From assembly GCA_034359265.1 (NCBI GenBank), contig CP136890.1, positions 34,948,501 through 35,012,500 of the forward strand: a stretch of 64,000 nt of DNA. The letters run 5' to 3'. The DNA comes from Canna indica (lineage: Eukaryota > Streptophyta > Magnoliopsida > Zingiberales > Cannaceae). Every line of letters begins with the position of its first letter. Positions within the stretch are counted from its first letter, which is position 1. A program made the position numbers and the translations under genes. This document shows positions 9,521 to 19,726 of this stretch, one piece after another. The notes under the pieces are model-generated. The model ran no database searches and was not told where the DNA came from. It was given only the letters and a program-made list of their open reading frames with translations.

Positions 9521-11708
9521 TTTAAAAGGGATTTAATTTTTTGTTGTCACTCTTATTGTAGTTTTTTTCTGAAATTAATAAAAAAAGTCTCATATTCTCC
9601 CGGTGGACGTAGGACCGGCACCTCGCCAAGTTCGAACCACGTTTACCTCTTATGTCTCTTATTTTTCGTAATCTTGGTTTCGGTTTTGGTTTTCCATTTC
9701 TCTCGTCGGGTTCGGGTTCGGGTTCGACAAAACCTGTAGTAAATTTTCCATAATTTCTTAATAATATTTGAGGAAAACAAAATATATATCGTTGCAAAGT
9801 CATTGCATATGTAGCATATTTGCAACGGCTTAAATAGCCATGTAACTTTGCCACATATGATATTGATTTTTACATAACTAAGATGGCAAGTTATGGTTAT
9901 CATCGGGCTATCACTAATACCAATAGCTTAATCAACCATCGCAGATAAATTATATATGATACTTAACCTAATTTCTAGTAATTTATAGAAAACATATAAT
10001 TTAAGTTATCCGTTTATTTAGATATATAAAAAGTATTTCTCTTGTCTTAATTTTCAATCGAAAAAAAATTACTGATGCGGAGGAAAAAACTTTGCTTGTC
10101 TCTTGTCCTTTATTTTCCTCTTGCAAACTAAACCAAGCCAGACAAATCATTCCACTTCCTTTGCATTCTCCTCTTATTTTCCCCTATCCCAAATTCCCAA
10201 TATATATAACACTACTTGGACTACTTGAATCGTTGAATTGGAGTCAAAGCAAGAAAAATATAATACTAATTGGAGTTAAGGCTAAGGCAATAATATATAC
10301 TACCTTGTTATCATGCTACCTCATCCAGCTCATAAGCTTCCATCAGAGGAACTGAAGGGAAGTGTCAGTTTGAAAGCATGTGCAGAGACTGAAGCTCGTT
10401 CAACAAGTTGTTGAGGAAGAAGATTCATAAACATTGACAACCCTTCTCTGTGTTTAAAATTGCATCATTTGTAAAGTAATAGGTGCTCAGCTGCATCAGA
10501 TCCTATGATTGGCTTTCTAAGTGGATCTATTAGCTAATATTTTTATTTATAATTTTAATACCAATAAGCTAGAATTAAAATACTCCTAAGAATGTGTGCC
10601 CTGTCAAGTTCAAAACCAACCTCTCTCTCCCTCAAGCCTAGGTATATAATCTCAAGTTACCATCCAAAGACCGTAACACTTTGTTACTTTAGTTCGCACT
10701 CAAATCGAACCCAAAGCCAAAATATTTTGATTTCAATTGATTCAATTCCGTAATTCTAAATAAGACATTACATGTTATAAACGATGAAATTTTAAACTAC
10801 TCTCGTAAGAAAAAAGTCAGCAAAAAAATCAATTAATATATGATTCAACCCCTTGCTAAGCAGTTCAATTCCATATATCCACTGCTGCAGCAGTCTCTGC
10901 AAACTAATATGGAGTTTCAAGTGCAGCGGAAGAGAAGGTGAAGACTCATGTCAGCAAAAGAGGACAACTAAGTATTACCAATTACTTACTCATGAATTAT
11001 CTGTTCTTGGTCCACTAATTTAGTTGGGCAATCACAATCCCTATATTAATTATTAATATATGGAGGGTCATAAGTCGAAATTTGTATATTTTTATCCCTT
11101 GTGTCCACCTCACAACTTTTTTTTTTTTTTCTTTTTGCAGGATTTGACTCAAATATTTTAGAGACTGCTAAAGAGGACAATAATGGTTGGACTCCCTCAG
11201 CACACATGCCCTTGCCGACCAATAAGTTAAAATAAAGGAAAAGTTTCAATTTAATCCCTAAATTTATCAATTATTGCAATTTGATCTTTGTTTTTTGAAA
11301 TATCAATTTATTATTTTGATTTTATTTTGTTGAAATCTTTTCTGCAACTTCATCAATCCAGGTCATACTTGGCCCATAACTTTGCCTTGGCACATTCATA
11401 GAAAGGATGGCTAGAAAAAAAATTCTAATTAATTACCACCTTTGGTGTGAAAGAAACAAAGTAATGCAAGATGAAACTCCATCTTTCTTCTTGGGAGAGT
11501 CAGATGCCGAAGCATCACAAATGACATCTCCATGAGATTGGCAGCACAATTGACCCATGTTAGCACATGCAGAATACTACCACGACACACTAGCACTAAG
11601 TGGTTGATCCTTCTATCGTCCAAATGTGTGATCACTCATTGTTCGAGGGGTACCTCAGCGGAACCTCGCCGAAAAGGCTCCATTTTTCTCGTTTGTCCTT
11701 GGCTCTGG
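9521..11708. other. AT-rich spacer with no recognised gene
   Basis: The region contains a (GGGTTC)n-like run near 9710-9730, poly-T at about 11117-11131, and short open stretches without known domains. One exon-like island at 11141-11232 is listed separately. Nothing else can be supported. Confidence 0.5.
11141..11232 (+). other. Possible relic exon (unrecognised)
   Basis: A long pyrimidine tract ending TTTTTGCAG is followed by a short open frame encoding GFDSNILETAKEDNNGW and a further dozen residues up to a stop (TAA). The combination of acceptor-like tract and varied amino-acid composition looks like a real exon. I do not recognise the protein and found no partner exons, so it may be chance or a gene relic. 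Confidence 0.2.
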
Positions 11709-12132
11709 TGTTGTATAGTTTGTTAATTAATTGAGAAGATAAATAGTCCCACATAGGATGTTTTCTTTTTTTTAAAGTGACTTTTAAACTTTCAATGATG
11801 CCAAGTGTTAAAACTTTTAGGTGATATAATGAATGGTGAGCCATGGAGGTTCAATGGACCATTAGCCTAAATATTAATAAATTATTTTGAAAAGACATAT
11901 CTGTTCGAATTTGAATTTTCATCAACTGTTAAAACTTTTTCATTTCTATTTAATGTGGGACTTGTCACCTTTTTTCTTCCCCTGCAATTTGCGTTCATTT
12001 CCTTTGAGTGTTCTCGATTTTAGGCTTTGTTGTATCCTGGGATAAATTACTTTCGAGTGAAAAGCAATATTACACTCAAGATAGTGATTCACGCCTCAAA
12101 GCCAACCCCTCTCCAAGTTCTAGATTCTAACA
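11709..12132 (+). mobile_element. 5' LTR of Copia-B
   Basis: 424 bp, from TGTTGTATAG to TTCTAACA. A TATA-like GATAAATTAC lies at 12041-12050. The last part (from 11801) is included in a 388-bp tandem duplication, so its 3' portion is present again at 12190-12520. Confidence 0.85.
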
Positions 12133-12577
12133 TATTGAGTGTAATATTCCTTTTCAAATGGCTTTTGTCAACGATGCTACTGTGAAGTTCCAAGTGTTAA
12201 ACTTTTAGGTGATCTAATGAATGGTGAGCCATGGAGGCTCAATGGACCATTAGCCTAAATATTAACAAATTATTTTGAAAAGACATATCTGTTCGAATTT
12301 GAATTTTCATCAACTGTTAAAACTTTTTCATTTCTATTTAATGTGGGACTTGTCACCTTTTTTCTTCCCCTGCAATTTGCGTTCATTTCCTTTGAGTGTT
12401 CTCGATTTTAGGCTTTGTTGTATCCTGGGATAAATTACTTTCGAGTGAAAAGCAATATTACACTCAAGATAGTGATTCACGCCTCAAAGCCAACCCCTCT
12501 CCAAGTTCCAGATTCTAAAATATTGAGTGTAATATTCCTTTTCAAATGGCTTTTGTCAACGATGCTACTGTGAAGTT
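11801..12577 (+). repeat. 388-bp tandem duplication covering LTR end, leader and gag start
   Basis: Units are 11801-12189 and 12190-12577 and are nearly identical. Each holds the LTR 3' portion, the short leader and the first ~30 nt of gag, including its ATG (12158 and 12546). The junction shows a CC overlap between the unit ends. Confidence 0.9.
12058..12156 (+). promoter_or_regulatory. Inverted repeat at the LTR/leader junction of Copia-B in place of a tRNA PBS
   Basis: Arm 1 is 12058-12079 in the LTR, arm 2 is 12135-12156 directly after the LTR. They are reverse complements at 21 of 22 positions (core AATATTACACTCAA with TTGAGTGTAATATT). The usual TGGTATCAGAGC primer site is absent. The same pair recurs in the second unit (12446-12467 and 12523-12544). 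Confidence 0.75.
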
Positions 12578-13378
12578 CCTGGCGCAACAAGATTCTGTCA
12601 AGTTGAACTAGTTTGATGGATCCAACTTTACCAAATGGAAGGACAAGATGAAGTTCCTTCTCACCACCTTGAAAGTCTACTATGTTCTGAATCTAAGTCT
12701 CTCACCTACTCCTGTACCATCACCAGAAGAATCCGATGATGTGAAGGCAGAGCGAAAGAAACATGAAGATGATGAACTAATATGTCGAGGCCTCATCCTG
12801 AATTCACTAACAGATCGTCTGTACGATCTCTATTCCACCAAGGACTCACCTAAAGAAATTTGGAATGCTTTGGAGACCAAATATCATATCGAGAAGAAAG
12901 GTACTGACAAGTTTCTGGCTTTAAATTATTTCGACTTCAAGATGATTGATTACAAACCAGTCATGGATTAAGTCCATGAACTCCAGATACTTGTTTCTAG
13001 AATGAGAGACTTAGAAGTGAATGTTCCTGATGCACTTCAAGTTGGAGCAATTATGTCCAAGTTGCCTCCTTCGTGGAACAACTACAGAAAGAAGGTTCTG
13101 CATCAAGCAGAAAATTTCACTCTTGACCAGTTTCAAACTCATCTACAAATTGATTGTGAAACTCAAATGAGGGAAGAAAAGCTCCAAAAAGATATTGCTA
13201 CTGCATATTCAAATATGAAAATACAAGTAAATGCAATGAGGACAAAGTGTAAAAACAAGTTTGGAAAGAATCCGAATAAACTTAAAGCCAATAATGATGC
13301 TTTCAAAAAGAACTGCAAGAAGTTCAAAGCTTGCTTTCACTGTGAGAAGAAAGACCACTAAATTAAATGATGTAGAAT
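12546..13378 (+). pseudogene. Copia-B gag
   Basis: The frame starts at ATG 12546 (MAFVNDATVKF...) and reads through a stop after SVKLN, then FDGSNFTKWKDKMKFLL, the DUF4219/UBN2 gag start. The UBN2-like core follows (LTDRLYDLYSTKDSPKEIWNAL), with a second stop near 12969. A zinc-knuckle remnant lies near 13332-13375: CFHCEKKDH then stops before the last Cys, where CX2CX4HX4C is expected. Gag forms the virus-like particle and binds RNA. Three or more stops make it a pseudogene. Confidence 0.8.
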
Positions 13379-14354
13379 AAAACTTGCTGAAGAAAAGAAA
13401 AGGGCCAATGTCAACACCAATCAGACCAACATGATCGTTGAAGAAAACAAAGGTTTTGTGACCATGGTGACTGAACTTAATGCTGCAGTGAATGCACGAA
13501 CCACTGAATGGTTCCTTGATTCCAGAGCAATCATTCATGTATGTAATAACAGAGTCCTTTTTAGCACTTATGTTGAAGAACACACTGAGATCCTCATGGG
13601 AAATCATGCTCATGTTCAAGTGCTGGGAAAGGAAAATGTGGTTCTGAAGTTCACATCAGGACAAAAACTTACTCTTGTAAATGGGTTTTATGCTCCTGAT
13701 GTAAAGAGTCTACTGGTCAAAAGAGGCTTTAAAATTATTCTGGAATCTGATAAGTTTGTATTATCTAAGAATGGAATATTTGTAGGCAAGGGTTATACCC
13801 TTGATGGAATGTTTAAACTAAGTATTAATGAAATAAATGTTGCTTCTGCTTATATTGTTGAATCCTCTTCTTTATGGCATGCTAGACTAGGACACTTGAA
13901 TTATGGTATGCTTAAATACATGTCTAATCATGATTATATAAATTGCACACATGACAAATTAAATAAATGTGAAATTTGTGCAGAAGCTAAGATCACTAGA
14001 AAACCTTTTCCTAAGGCAAAACATGAAACAAAATTATTAGATCTAATTCATTCTGATATATGTGAATTGAATGGAAAATTAACAAGAGGAGGAAAAAAAT
14101 ATTTTATTACTTTTATAGATAATTGTTATCGTTATATTTATGTATATCTACTTAAAACTAAGAATCAAATTTTTGAAAAATTTAAGAATTTTAAGACTAT
14201 GGTCGAGAATCAAAAAGAACGTAAAATAAAGATATTAAGAAGTGATAGAGGTGGTAAATATTTCTCTATAGAGTTTGATACTTTCTGTGAAAATCATGGA
14301 ATAATTCACCAAAGAACAACACCTTATACACCTCAACATAATGGACTTGCATAA
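13379..14354 (+). pseudogene. Copia-B protease and integrase
   Basis: The protease motif appears as WFLDSRAIIH, where D-S-G is expected, so the glycine is replaced by arginine. The integrase zinc-binding region is present (HARLGHLNYG ... CEICAEAK, an HHCC finger), followed by the first catalytic aspartate (LIHSDICELNG) and the second (RSDRGGKY). The third catalytic residue is lost: after HNGLA the GAA codon is TAA at 14352-14354. Integrase inserts the cDNA in the genome, so this copy is inactive. Nearby stops confirm decay. Confidence 0.85.
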
Positions 14355-14744
14355 AGAAAGAATCGAACCCTTGTTGACATGGTAAATGCAATGATTTTAA
14401 ATGCTAAGTTGCCATTAAATTTATGAGGAGAAGCTTTACTTACTGCTTGTCATGTTCATAATAGAATTCCTTTCAAAAAGACACATATTTCACCCTATGA
14501 AATTTGAAATGGAAGAAAATCAAATCTGAATTATTTTGAAGTGTGGGGGTGTATAGCATATTATAAACTTGATGATTCTAAAAGGACTAAATTAGGATCA
14601 AGAGGAATCAAATCTATTTTTGTAGGATATGCACCAAATTCGAAAGCATACATGTTACTTGATTTACATTCAAATGTTATTGTAAAATGCATTCATGTTG
14701 AATTTGTGAATGATAATAACACACCCGATTATGTAGAAAATTAG
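14355..14744 (+). pseudogene. Copia-B integrase C-terminal region
   Basis: Directly after the lost glutamate the sequence continues RKNRTLVDMVNAM with further stops, then from 14541 an open stretch reads VWGCIAYYKLDDSKRTKLG and IFVGYAPNSKAYMLLD, the conserved GKGY-like tail of copia integrases. It ends with a TAG at 14742. It belongs to the same polyprotein as the upstream piece. Confidence 0.75.
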
Positions 14745-14747
14745 GAT

Positions 14748-15717
14748 ATGTCCATTAACTTAGAACCTAGTTCTAATACTAATAAAAGAAAAGAAATTAG
14801 TGAATCACTAGAACCTAGGAGAAGTCAAAGGAAAAGAATAGAAAAGGAACTTGATCCTAACTTCATTTTCCCTGATCACTTGACATTCTTAGTTGAAGGA
14901 AGTAGAGATAGAATTATAAGAAAGATGGAAATTTTTCTAAATAATGAATGTGAACCCAAAACTTTGAAGGAAGCTTTGAACTCTAGAGATGCAGCATTCT
15001 GGCAAGAAGCTGTAAATGATGAAATGGACTCAATTATGTCCAATAATACATGGATCTTAACTGATTTGCCTCCTGGGTCAAAGCCAATAAAAAGTAAATG
15101 GGTGTTTAAGAAAAAGTATAATTCAAATGGATCCTTACAAACTTTTAAGGCAAGATTAGTGGCTAAAGGTTTTACCCAAAAGAAAGATATAGATTATTTT
15201 AATACTTATGCACCAGTGGCTAGAATAACCTCAATTAGAATACTGTTTGCATTAGCTTCAGTACATAAGTTGCATGTTCACCAAATGGATGTTAAAATAG
15301 CATTTTTAAATGGAGAAATAAAGAAAGAATTATACATGGAACAACCTGGAGGTTTCGTTCTTCCTGATAATGAACACAAAGTTTGTAAACTTATAAAATC
15401 TTTATATGGTCTTAAACAAGCTCCTAAGCAATGACATGAGAAATTTGATTATGTGATTTTATCTTATGGTTTTATGCATAACACGGCTGATTAGTGCATT
15501 TATTCTAAATTTACAAGTGATTATGGAGTGGTTATATGTCTTTATGTAGATGACATGCTCATATTCAGTACTAACTTGTTTGGTATTAATGAAATCAAGA
15601 GTTTTCTTACTTCTACATTTAAAATGAAAGATCTTGATGAGGTAGATACAATTTTAGGAATTAAAGTTACTAAGCATAGTAGTGGATTTATGTTAAGTCA
15701 AAGTCATTACATAGATA
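14748..15717 (+). pseudogene. Copia-B reverse transcriptase (RVT_2 type)
   Basis: The 228-codon stretch 14748-15434 contains the RVT_2 signature: EAVNDEMDSIMSNNTW, then KSKWVFKKKYNSNGS, KARLVAKGFTQ, YAPVARITSIR and VHQMDVKIAFLNGE. After a stop at about 15432 the catalytic YVDDMLIF box is intact at about 15543-15566. The frame is cut at 15717 by a solo LTR; the RNase H part resumes at 17877. Reverse transcriptase copies the element RNA to cDNA. Stops at 15432 and 15492 disable the copy. Confidence 0.85.
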
Positions 15718-16502
15718 TGTAGGCGAAAGCAACACTAGATGGGGGTGAATAGTGTTTTAACTAAATCAAGTAGTCTAAATTCTGGTTTTAATCGTTTCTT
15801 GATTAGTTAGGCTAAGCACGATATTTATAGCACGCGGAAGCAATAAATACAAACAAATATAACAATACTAACACGGTAATTTATAGTGATTCGGCCTCAA
15901 TGGCTACTCCACTACCTAAGCACCCCGCTTAGGATTTCCAAACTAATTTAACTAGATTAATGAGATTTCTTACGAGGACTTTGCACCGGAAAGTCTCCGC
16001 TCTCCAATCGAAGGCACTTCAACATCCGGAAGTATCCCGCCTTCCTACCGAGAGCACTTTCCCATCTCAACCTAAGGATAACTCAACTAATCCTAGTAAA
16101 CAATGTTTACACAAGTGGCTTTACACCTTCACAATAAGGCAACCACTTCCACACAAAACCTAAATAGCCTAGGTCTTCACACACACAAATTCAAAGTAAA
16201 CAAGTTAAAATAAACATTAAAATATAATCAAAAGAGCTAAAAAGATAAGCCAAGATTAAAATCTCTTTTCCAAGCCTTGGAACCTTCAACTCGCCAGAAG
16301 ATGAATCTTGAGTCGAGGCAGAGTTGAGGAGCAGACGACACTTGAAGAAGAACTCGACAGAAGAGCAGAGCGTGCTGCAATCGATCTTTGGAAGGCTCAA
16401 AACTCCCTTTTAATTGCTCAATGAAATCTGTAAGAGTCAAGGAAGAAGGTTAAAAGGAGTTAGATGGGGTATATTTATACCCTCACGAAGAAACGGTAGC
16501 TC

Positions 16503-16524
16503 AACGGATAGAAAACTATCCATT
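16503..16524 (-). promoter_or_regulatory. Short hairpin upstream of the solo-LTR TATA box
   Basis: AACGGATAG, loop AAAA, CTATCCATT (one mismatch). It ends 23 bp from the TATAAATA (16472-16479, minus). The same hairpin, with perfect arms, is at 25343-25364 in the homologous LTR. Confidence 0.65.
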
Positions 16525-16532
16525 GCAGACGC

Positions 16533-16830
16533 TTGGTCGATTGGTCGGTCGACCGACCGATCGACCGCTTGAACGACCGCTGCTTTCCTCTTTGTGTGCG
16601 GTCGACCGACGGGTCGACCGCCATACGCAAAACCTGTGATCCTCAATTCGGTCGACCCATCGGTCGACTGACGCAGGTCACGTCTTTAGCGATCTGCAGG
16701 TCGGTCGATCGGTCGATCGACCGACAAAGCTACTGCCCATTTTGGGCTTCGATCGGTTGACCGCCCGATCGACCGAAGTAGCTTCTGCTACTTTTTAGCA
16801 CTATTCGGTCGACCGACTGGTCGATCGAAA
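16533..16830 (-). repeat. GTCGAC palindrome cluster of the solo LTR
   Basis: Repeated GGTCGACC and GATCGACC words, the same kind as in LTR-A and the 24724-26181 LTR. A few more lie beyond the MITE at 17507-17530, showing the MITE split the cluster. Confidence 0.88.
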
Positions 16831-16834
16831 TGGC

Positions 16835-17475
16835 TAGGGGTGAGCAAACTTCCCCGATTCACCGAAACCGAACCGAAACCGACCGAACCGAAACCGATTT
16901 AACCGAACCGAATTAATCGAATTAATTTCGGTTCGGTTTTCGGTTAAAGAAATTTTTGGGTTCGGTTTTCGGTTCGGTTCGGTAAATTAACCGACAGTTC
17001 GGTTAATTTACCGAATTAACCGAATATATATGTATATATATATGTATATATACATATATAATAACATATATTAGATGTTGGTATTTGTCTTGGTGGTTAA
17101 GTGTTAGATATTGGCTTTTCGCCGCCCGGGTTCGAATCCCATGAAGTGTAATAATATTTATTTAACATTCGATTTATATATATAATAGGTGTAAGTTATA
17201 TATAAATTGATAGTAATATTTGCTGAGATGGTTAGAAGGGTAAAAATTAAATCTAATTTCTCAGTGGGCTTCAAGTCCATTCTTTGAATTTTTTTTTTTT
17301 TTTTTTCGGTTAACCGAACCAAATTAACCGAACCGAACCGAAAATTCGGTTAACCGAACCGAATTAACCGAATTTTTTCGGTTCGGTAAACGGTTAAATT
17401 TTTTTCTTTGGTTCGATTCGGTTAACCGAATTTTCGGTTCGGTTTTTAACCGAACCGAACCGATGCTCACCCCTA
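16835..17475. mobile_element. hAT-type MITE with 8-bp TSD GAAATGGC
   Basis: Ends TAGGGGTGAGCA and TGCTCACCCCTA are perfect inverted repeats. The flanking 8 bp GAAATGGC are identical (16827-16834 and 17476-17483), the hallmark of hAT insertion. The element is 641 bp. Outer parts are made of AACCGAACCGAAA/TTCGGTTCGG repeats; the middle (about 17018-17300) is TA-rich and contains two tRNA-like box B sequences. No transposase is encoded. Confidence 0.93.
17082..17290 (+). other. Two tRNA-like (SINE-head-like) segments inside the hAT MITE
   Basis: First segment: TTGGTGGTTAAGTG resembles the A box of Ser/Leu tRNAs and GGTTCGAATCC at 17129-17139 matches box B. Second segment, near 17220-17280: TGCTGAGATGGTTAGAAGG followed by GGCTTCAAGTCC. 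Neither can fold into a full tRNA, so they are likely relics of tRNA-derived sequence captured by the MITE. Confidence 0.4.
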
Positions 17476-17876
17476 GAAATGGCTGCTGCCATTTTTCTTA
17501 CACTCTTCGGTCGATCGACCGATCGATCGAATATAGGCTAATATTGATTTTTTAGTCATTTTTCTTCCGCGCTTCATTTCCGGGTTCCAGCTTTCAATGA
17601 CCATTAACTTGGAGAGTTTTTCATTTGATCTTTAGACTCGTCCAATGCGACTTTGGTGCACTCATCGAGCTTCGAGAAATTTCCACGACGAACCCGAGCG
17701 CGACTATCAATGTCCTTCCGATTTTATGATTTCTTCTGATTTTTTTGATCGAGGACATCGAACGCTAATCGATATGGAACCTGAAAGATTTCTCGACGAA
17801 ATATTAGTTCCATATTTGTTATCATCAAAACCGAGATTAAGAGATTAAGACCAAGGTTGAAAACCTAAAGCCAACA

Positions 17877-18660
17877 AGATCAACTTTTGGATAAATTTCA
17901 ACATCTGAAAATTAAAGAAATAATACTCCTTTTGATTCTAGTATTAAACTTGTAAAGAATTATGCTAACAATTGAAGTATGCTAGTGCTATAGGTAGCTT
18001 AATGTATGCTATGCATTGTACAAGACCTGATATAGCTTTTACTGTAAGTAAATTGTCAAGGTTTACTAGTAATCCTAGTACAGCACATTGGAAAGCAATA
18101 GAAATGGTCCTTGGGTACCTTAAAAGAACTACAAATTTAAAATTATGTTATACAGAATTTCTTGCTGTGCTAGAAGGTTATTCAGATGCAAGCTAGATAT
18201 CAAAAATTGGTGATAATATTTCAACCTCGGGTTGGATTTTTACACTAGCTGGTGGTGTTGTAAGCTGGGTATCAAAGAAGCAAACTTGTCTTGCCCACTC
18301 AACTATGGAAGCTGAGTTTATAGCCTTGGCGGCAGCCGGTAAGGAAGTTGAGTGGCTTAGGAATATGTTGTTAGAAATAGACTTATGTCCTCAACCTATG
18401 CCACCTATATCCTTATATTGTGATAGTGAGGCCACAATGTGTAGTGTCTTTAATAATATTTATAAAGGCAAGTCTAGGCACATAAGCTCACGACATGACT
18501 ATATTAGAGAACTGATTTCCAATGGTATTGTTACCATTGTCTATGTCAAGTCTACAGAAAATTTATCAGATCCTCTCACTAAAGCTTTGCCAAGAGACAA
18601 AGTGTGGAGGACTACTTGTAGTATGGGACTTAAGTACAACCCTATAAACGTACACCAATA
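17877..18660 (+). pseudogene. Copia-B RNase H region
   Basis: After the solo LTR the copia frame resumes. From 17972: [36 protein letters not shown], a typical RT-connection segment. A stop replaces one codon after GYSDAS (18194-18196). The next piece, 18305-18660, has the RNase H motifs [18 protein letters not shown], then LYCDSEATM, and ends [15 protein letters not shown], the usual copia C-terminus. RNase H degrades the RNA of the hybrid during reverse transcription. Confidence 0.85.
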
Positions 18661-19198
18661 ATGGAAATCCAACTTTAAATAACCAAACCGGTTATAAATA
18701 AAGTTTAATGGGTAATAACAAGTTATTGATAAGTGTCTGGTTAAGCATTAATTCAGTCTCATACAGAATAAAGTTGTTAGTGCTAAAATAACATGAGAGG
18801 ATGAGCTTTAGCTCTTAATGGAGTTTAGTAGTGATTGTTAAATCATAAGATAATGGTAAAACTCCACCTATATGAATATGAAGTGGTGCCGCTCCAACAA
18901 GAGTTCAGAGGATTTTACTCTTGTAAATATTCATAGAAATTGGGATTGCTAACACATGGCCATTAAAACGTGCTAGAAGCATATGAGAAACTTTATAGAA
19001 ATAAAATAAATATAATATGTGTAAATATTTTTGATCCTATTGAATCGGAGTCATGGTTTAATCCTAGGACACCATGTACTTCATTAGCATCCCAAGATAC
19101 TTACACTAATTGAAGGTTTAATCAATAAAATATCTTCTTGTATGAATTATGTTTATTGTGAACGTTAAATTCTTCTGATTAACAAACTAGTGGGGGAA
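18661..19198 (+). mobile_element. 3' untranslated region and polypurine tract of Copia-B
   Basis: No reading frame. The stretch ends in CTAGTGGGGGAA (about 19187-19198), a polypurine tract, just before the 3' LTR TGTTGTATAG. Confidence 0.75.
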
Positions 19199-19726
19199 TG
19201 TTGTATAGTTTGTTAATTAATTGAGAAGATGAATAGTCCCACATAGGGATTTTTTTTTCTTTAAAGTGCCTTTTAAACTTCCAATGATGCCAAGTGTTAA
19301 ATTTTTAGGTGGTCTAATGAATGGTGAACCATGGAGGCTCAATGGACCATTAGCCTAAATATTAATAAATTAAAGATTGGCACTTGTGCGGACGCACTTT
19401 CGCAGCCAAAATTATATTTTTATTTTATTTTTATGATTATTCAAATTTTAAACAGAAAGTTGTGTCTATTCGAATTTTGTTTTGAAAAGATATATCTGTT
19501 CGAATTTGAATTTTCTTCAACTATTAAACTTTTTCATTTCTATTTAACGTGGGACTTGTCACCTTTTTTCTTCCCTTGCAATTTGTATTCATTTTCTTTG
19601 AGTGTTCTCGATTTTAGGCTTTGTTGTATCATGGGATAAATTACTTTCGAGTGGAAAGTAATATTACACTTAAGATAATAATTCACGCCTCAAAGTCAAC
19701 CCCTCTCCAAGTTCCAGATTCTAACA
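19199..19726 (+). mobile_element. 3' LTR of Copia-B
   Basis: 528 bp, about 104 bp longer than the 5' LTR. The extra sequence, about 19373-19481, begins AAAGATTGGCACTTGTGCGG and lies between ATTAATAAATT and TTTTGAAAAG, which are adjacent in the 5' LTR. Either it was inserted here or deleted from the 5' LTR. Confidence 0.85.

Larger units (their letters stand above)
15718..17876 (-). mobile_element. Solo LTR of a large copia element, minus strand, inside Copia-B
   Basis: On the minus strand it begins TGTTGGCTTTAGG (17876) and ends TTGCTTTCGCCTACA (15718). It is homologous to the 24724-26181 LTR over its length, including the TATAAATA (16472-16479), the small hairpin (16503-16524) and a GTCGAC cluster. 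Flanks are AGATA (15713-15717) and AGATC (17877-17881), a TSD with one mismatch. No internal region remains, so it is a product of LTR-LTR recombination. The hAT MITE at 16835-17475 lies in it. Confidence 0.88.
11709..19726 (+). mobile_element. Copia-B: decayed Ty1/copia LTR retrotransposon with nested insertions
   Basis: LTRs at 11709-12132 and 19199-19726 share the start TGTTGTATAGTTTGTTAATT and the end AGATTCTAACA. Between them the order gag, protease, integrase, reverse transcriptase, RNase H is that of Ty1/copia. A solo LTR of another family interrupts RT/RNase H at 15718-17876. The five bases flanking the two ends (TCTGG and TGTGA) do not match, so no TSD remains. Both ends carry tandem duplications. 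The element cannot be autonomous: there are several stops, and the integrase glutamate codon is a stop. Confidence 0.9.

Noticed and set aside
9705..9732. GGGTTC repeats resembling telomere sequence
   Set aside because: The plant telomere repeat is TTTAGGG; this is GGGTTC, short and imperfect.
17082..17150. tRNA gene
   Set aside because: Box A and B words are present but no acceptor stem pairs and no anticodon arm is evident, so it is only tRNA-like.
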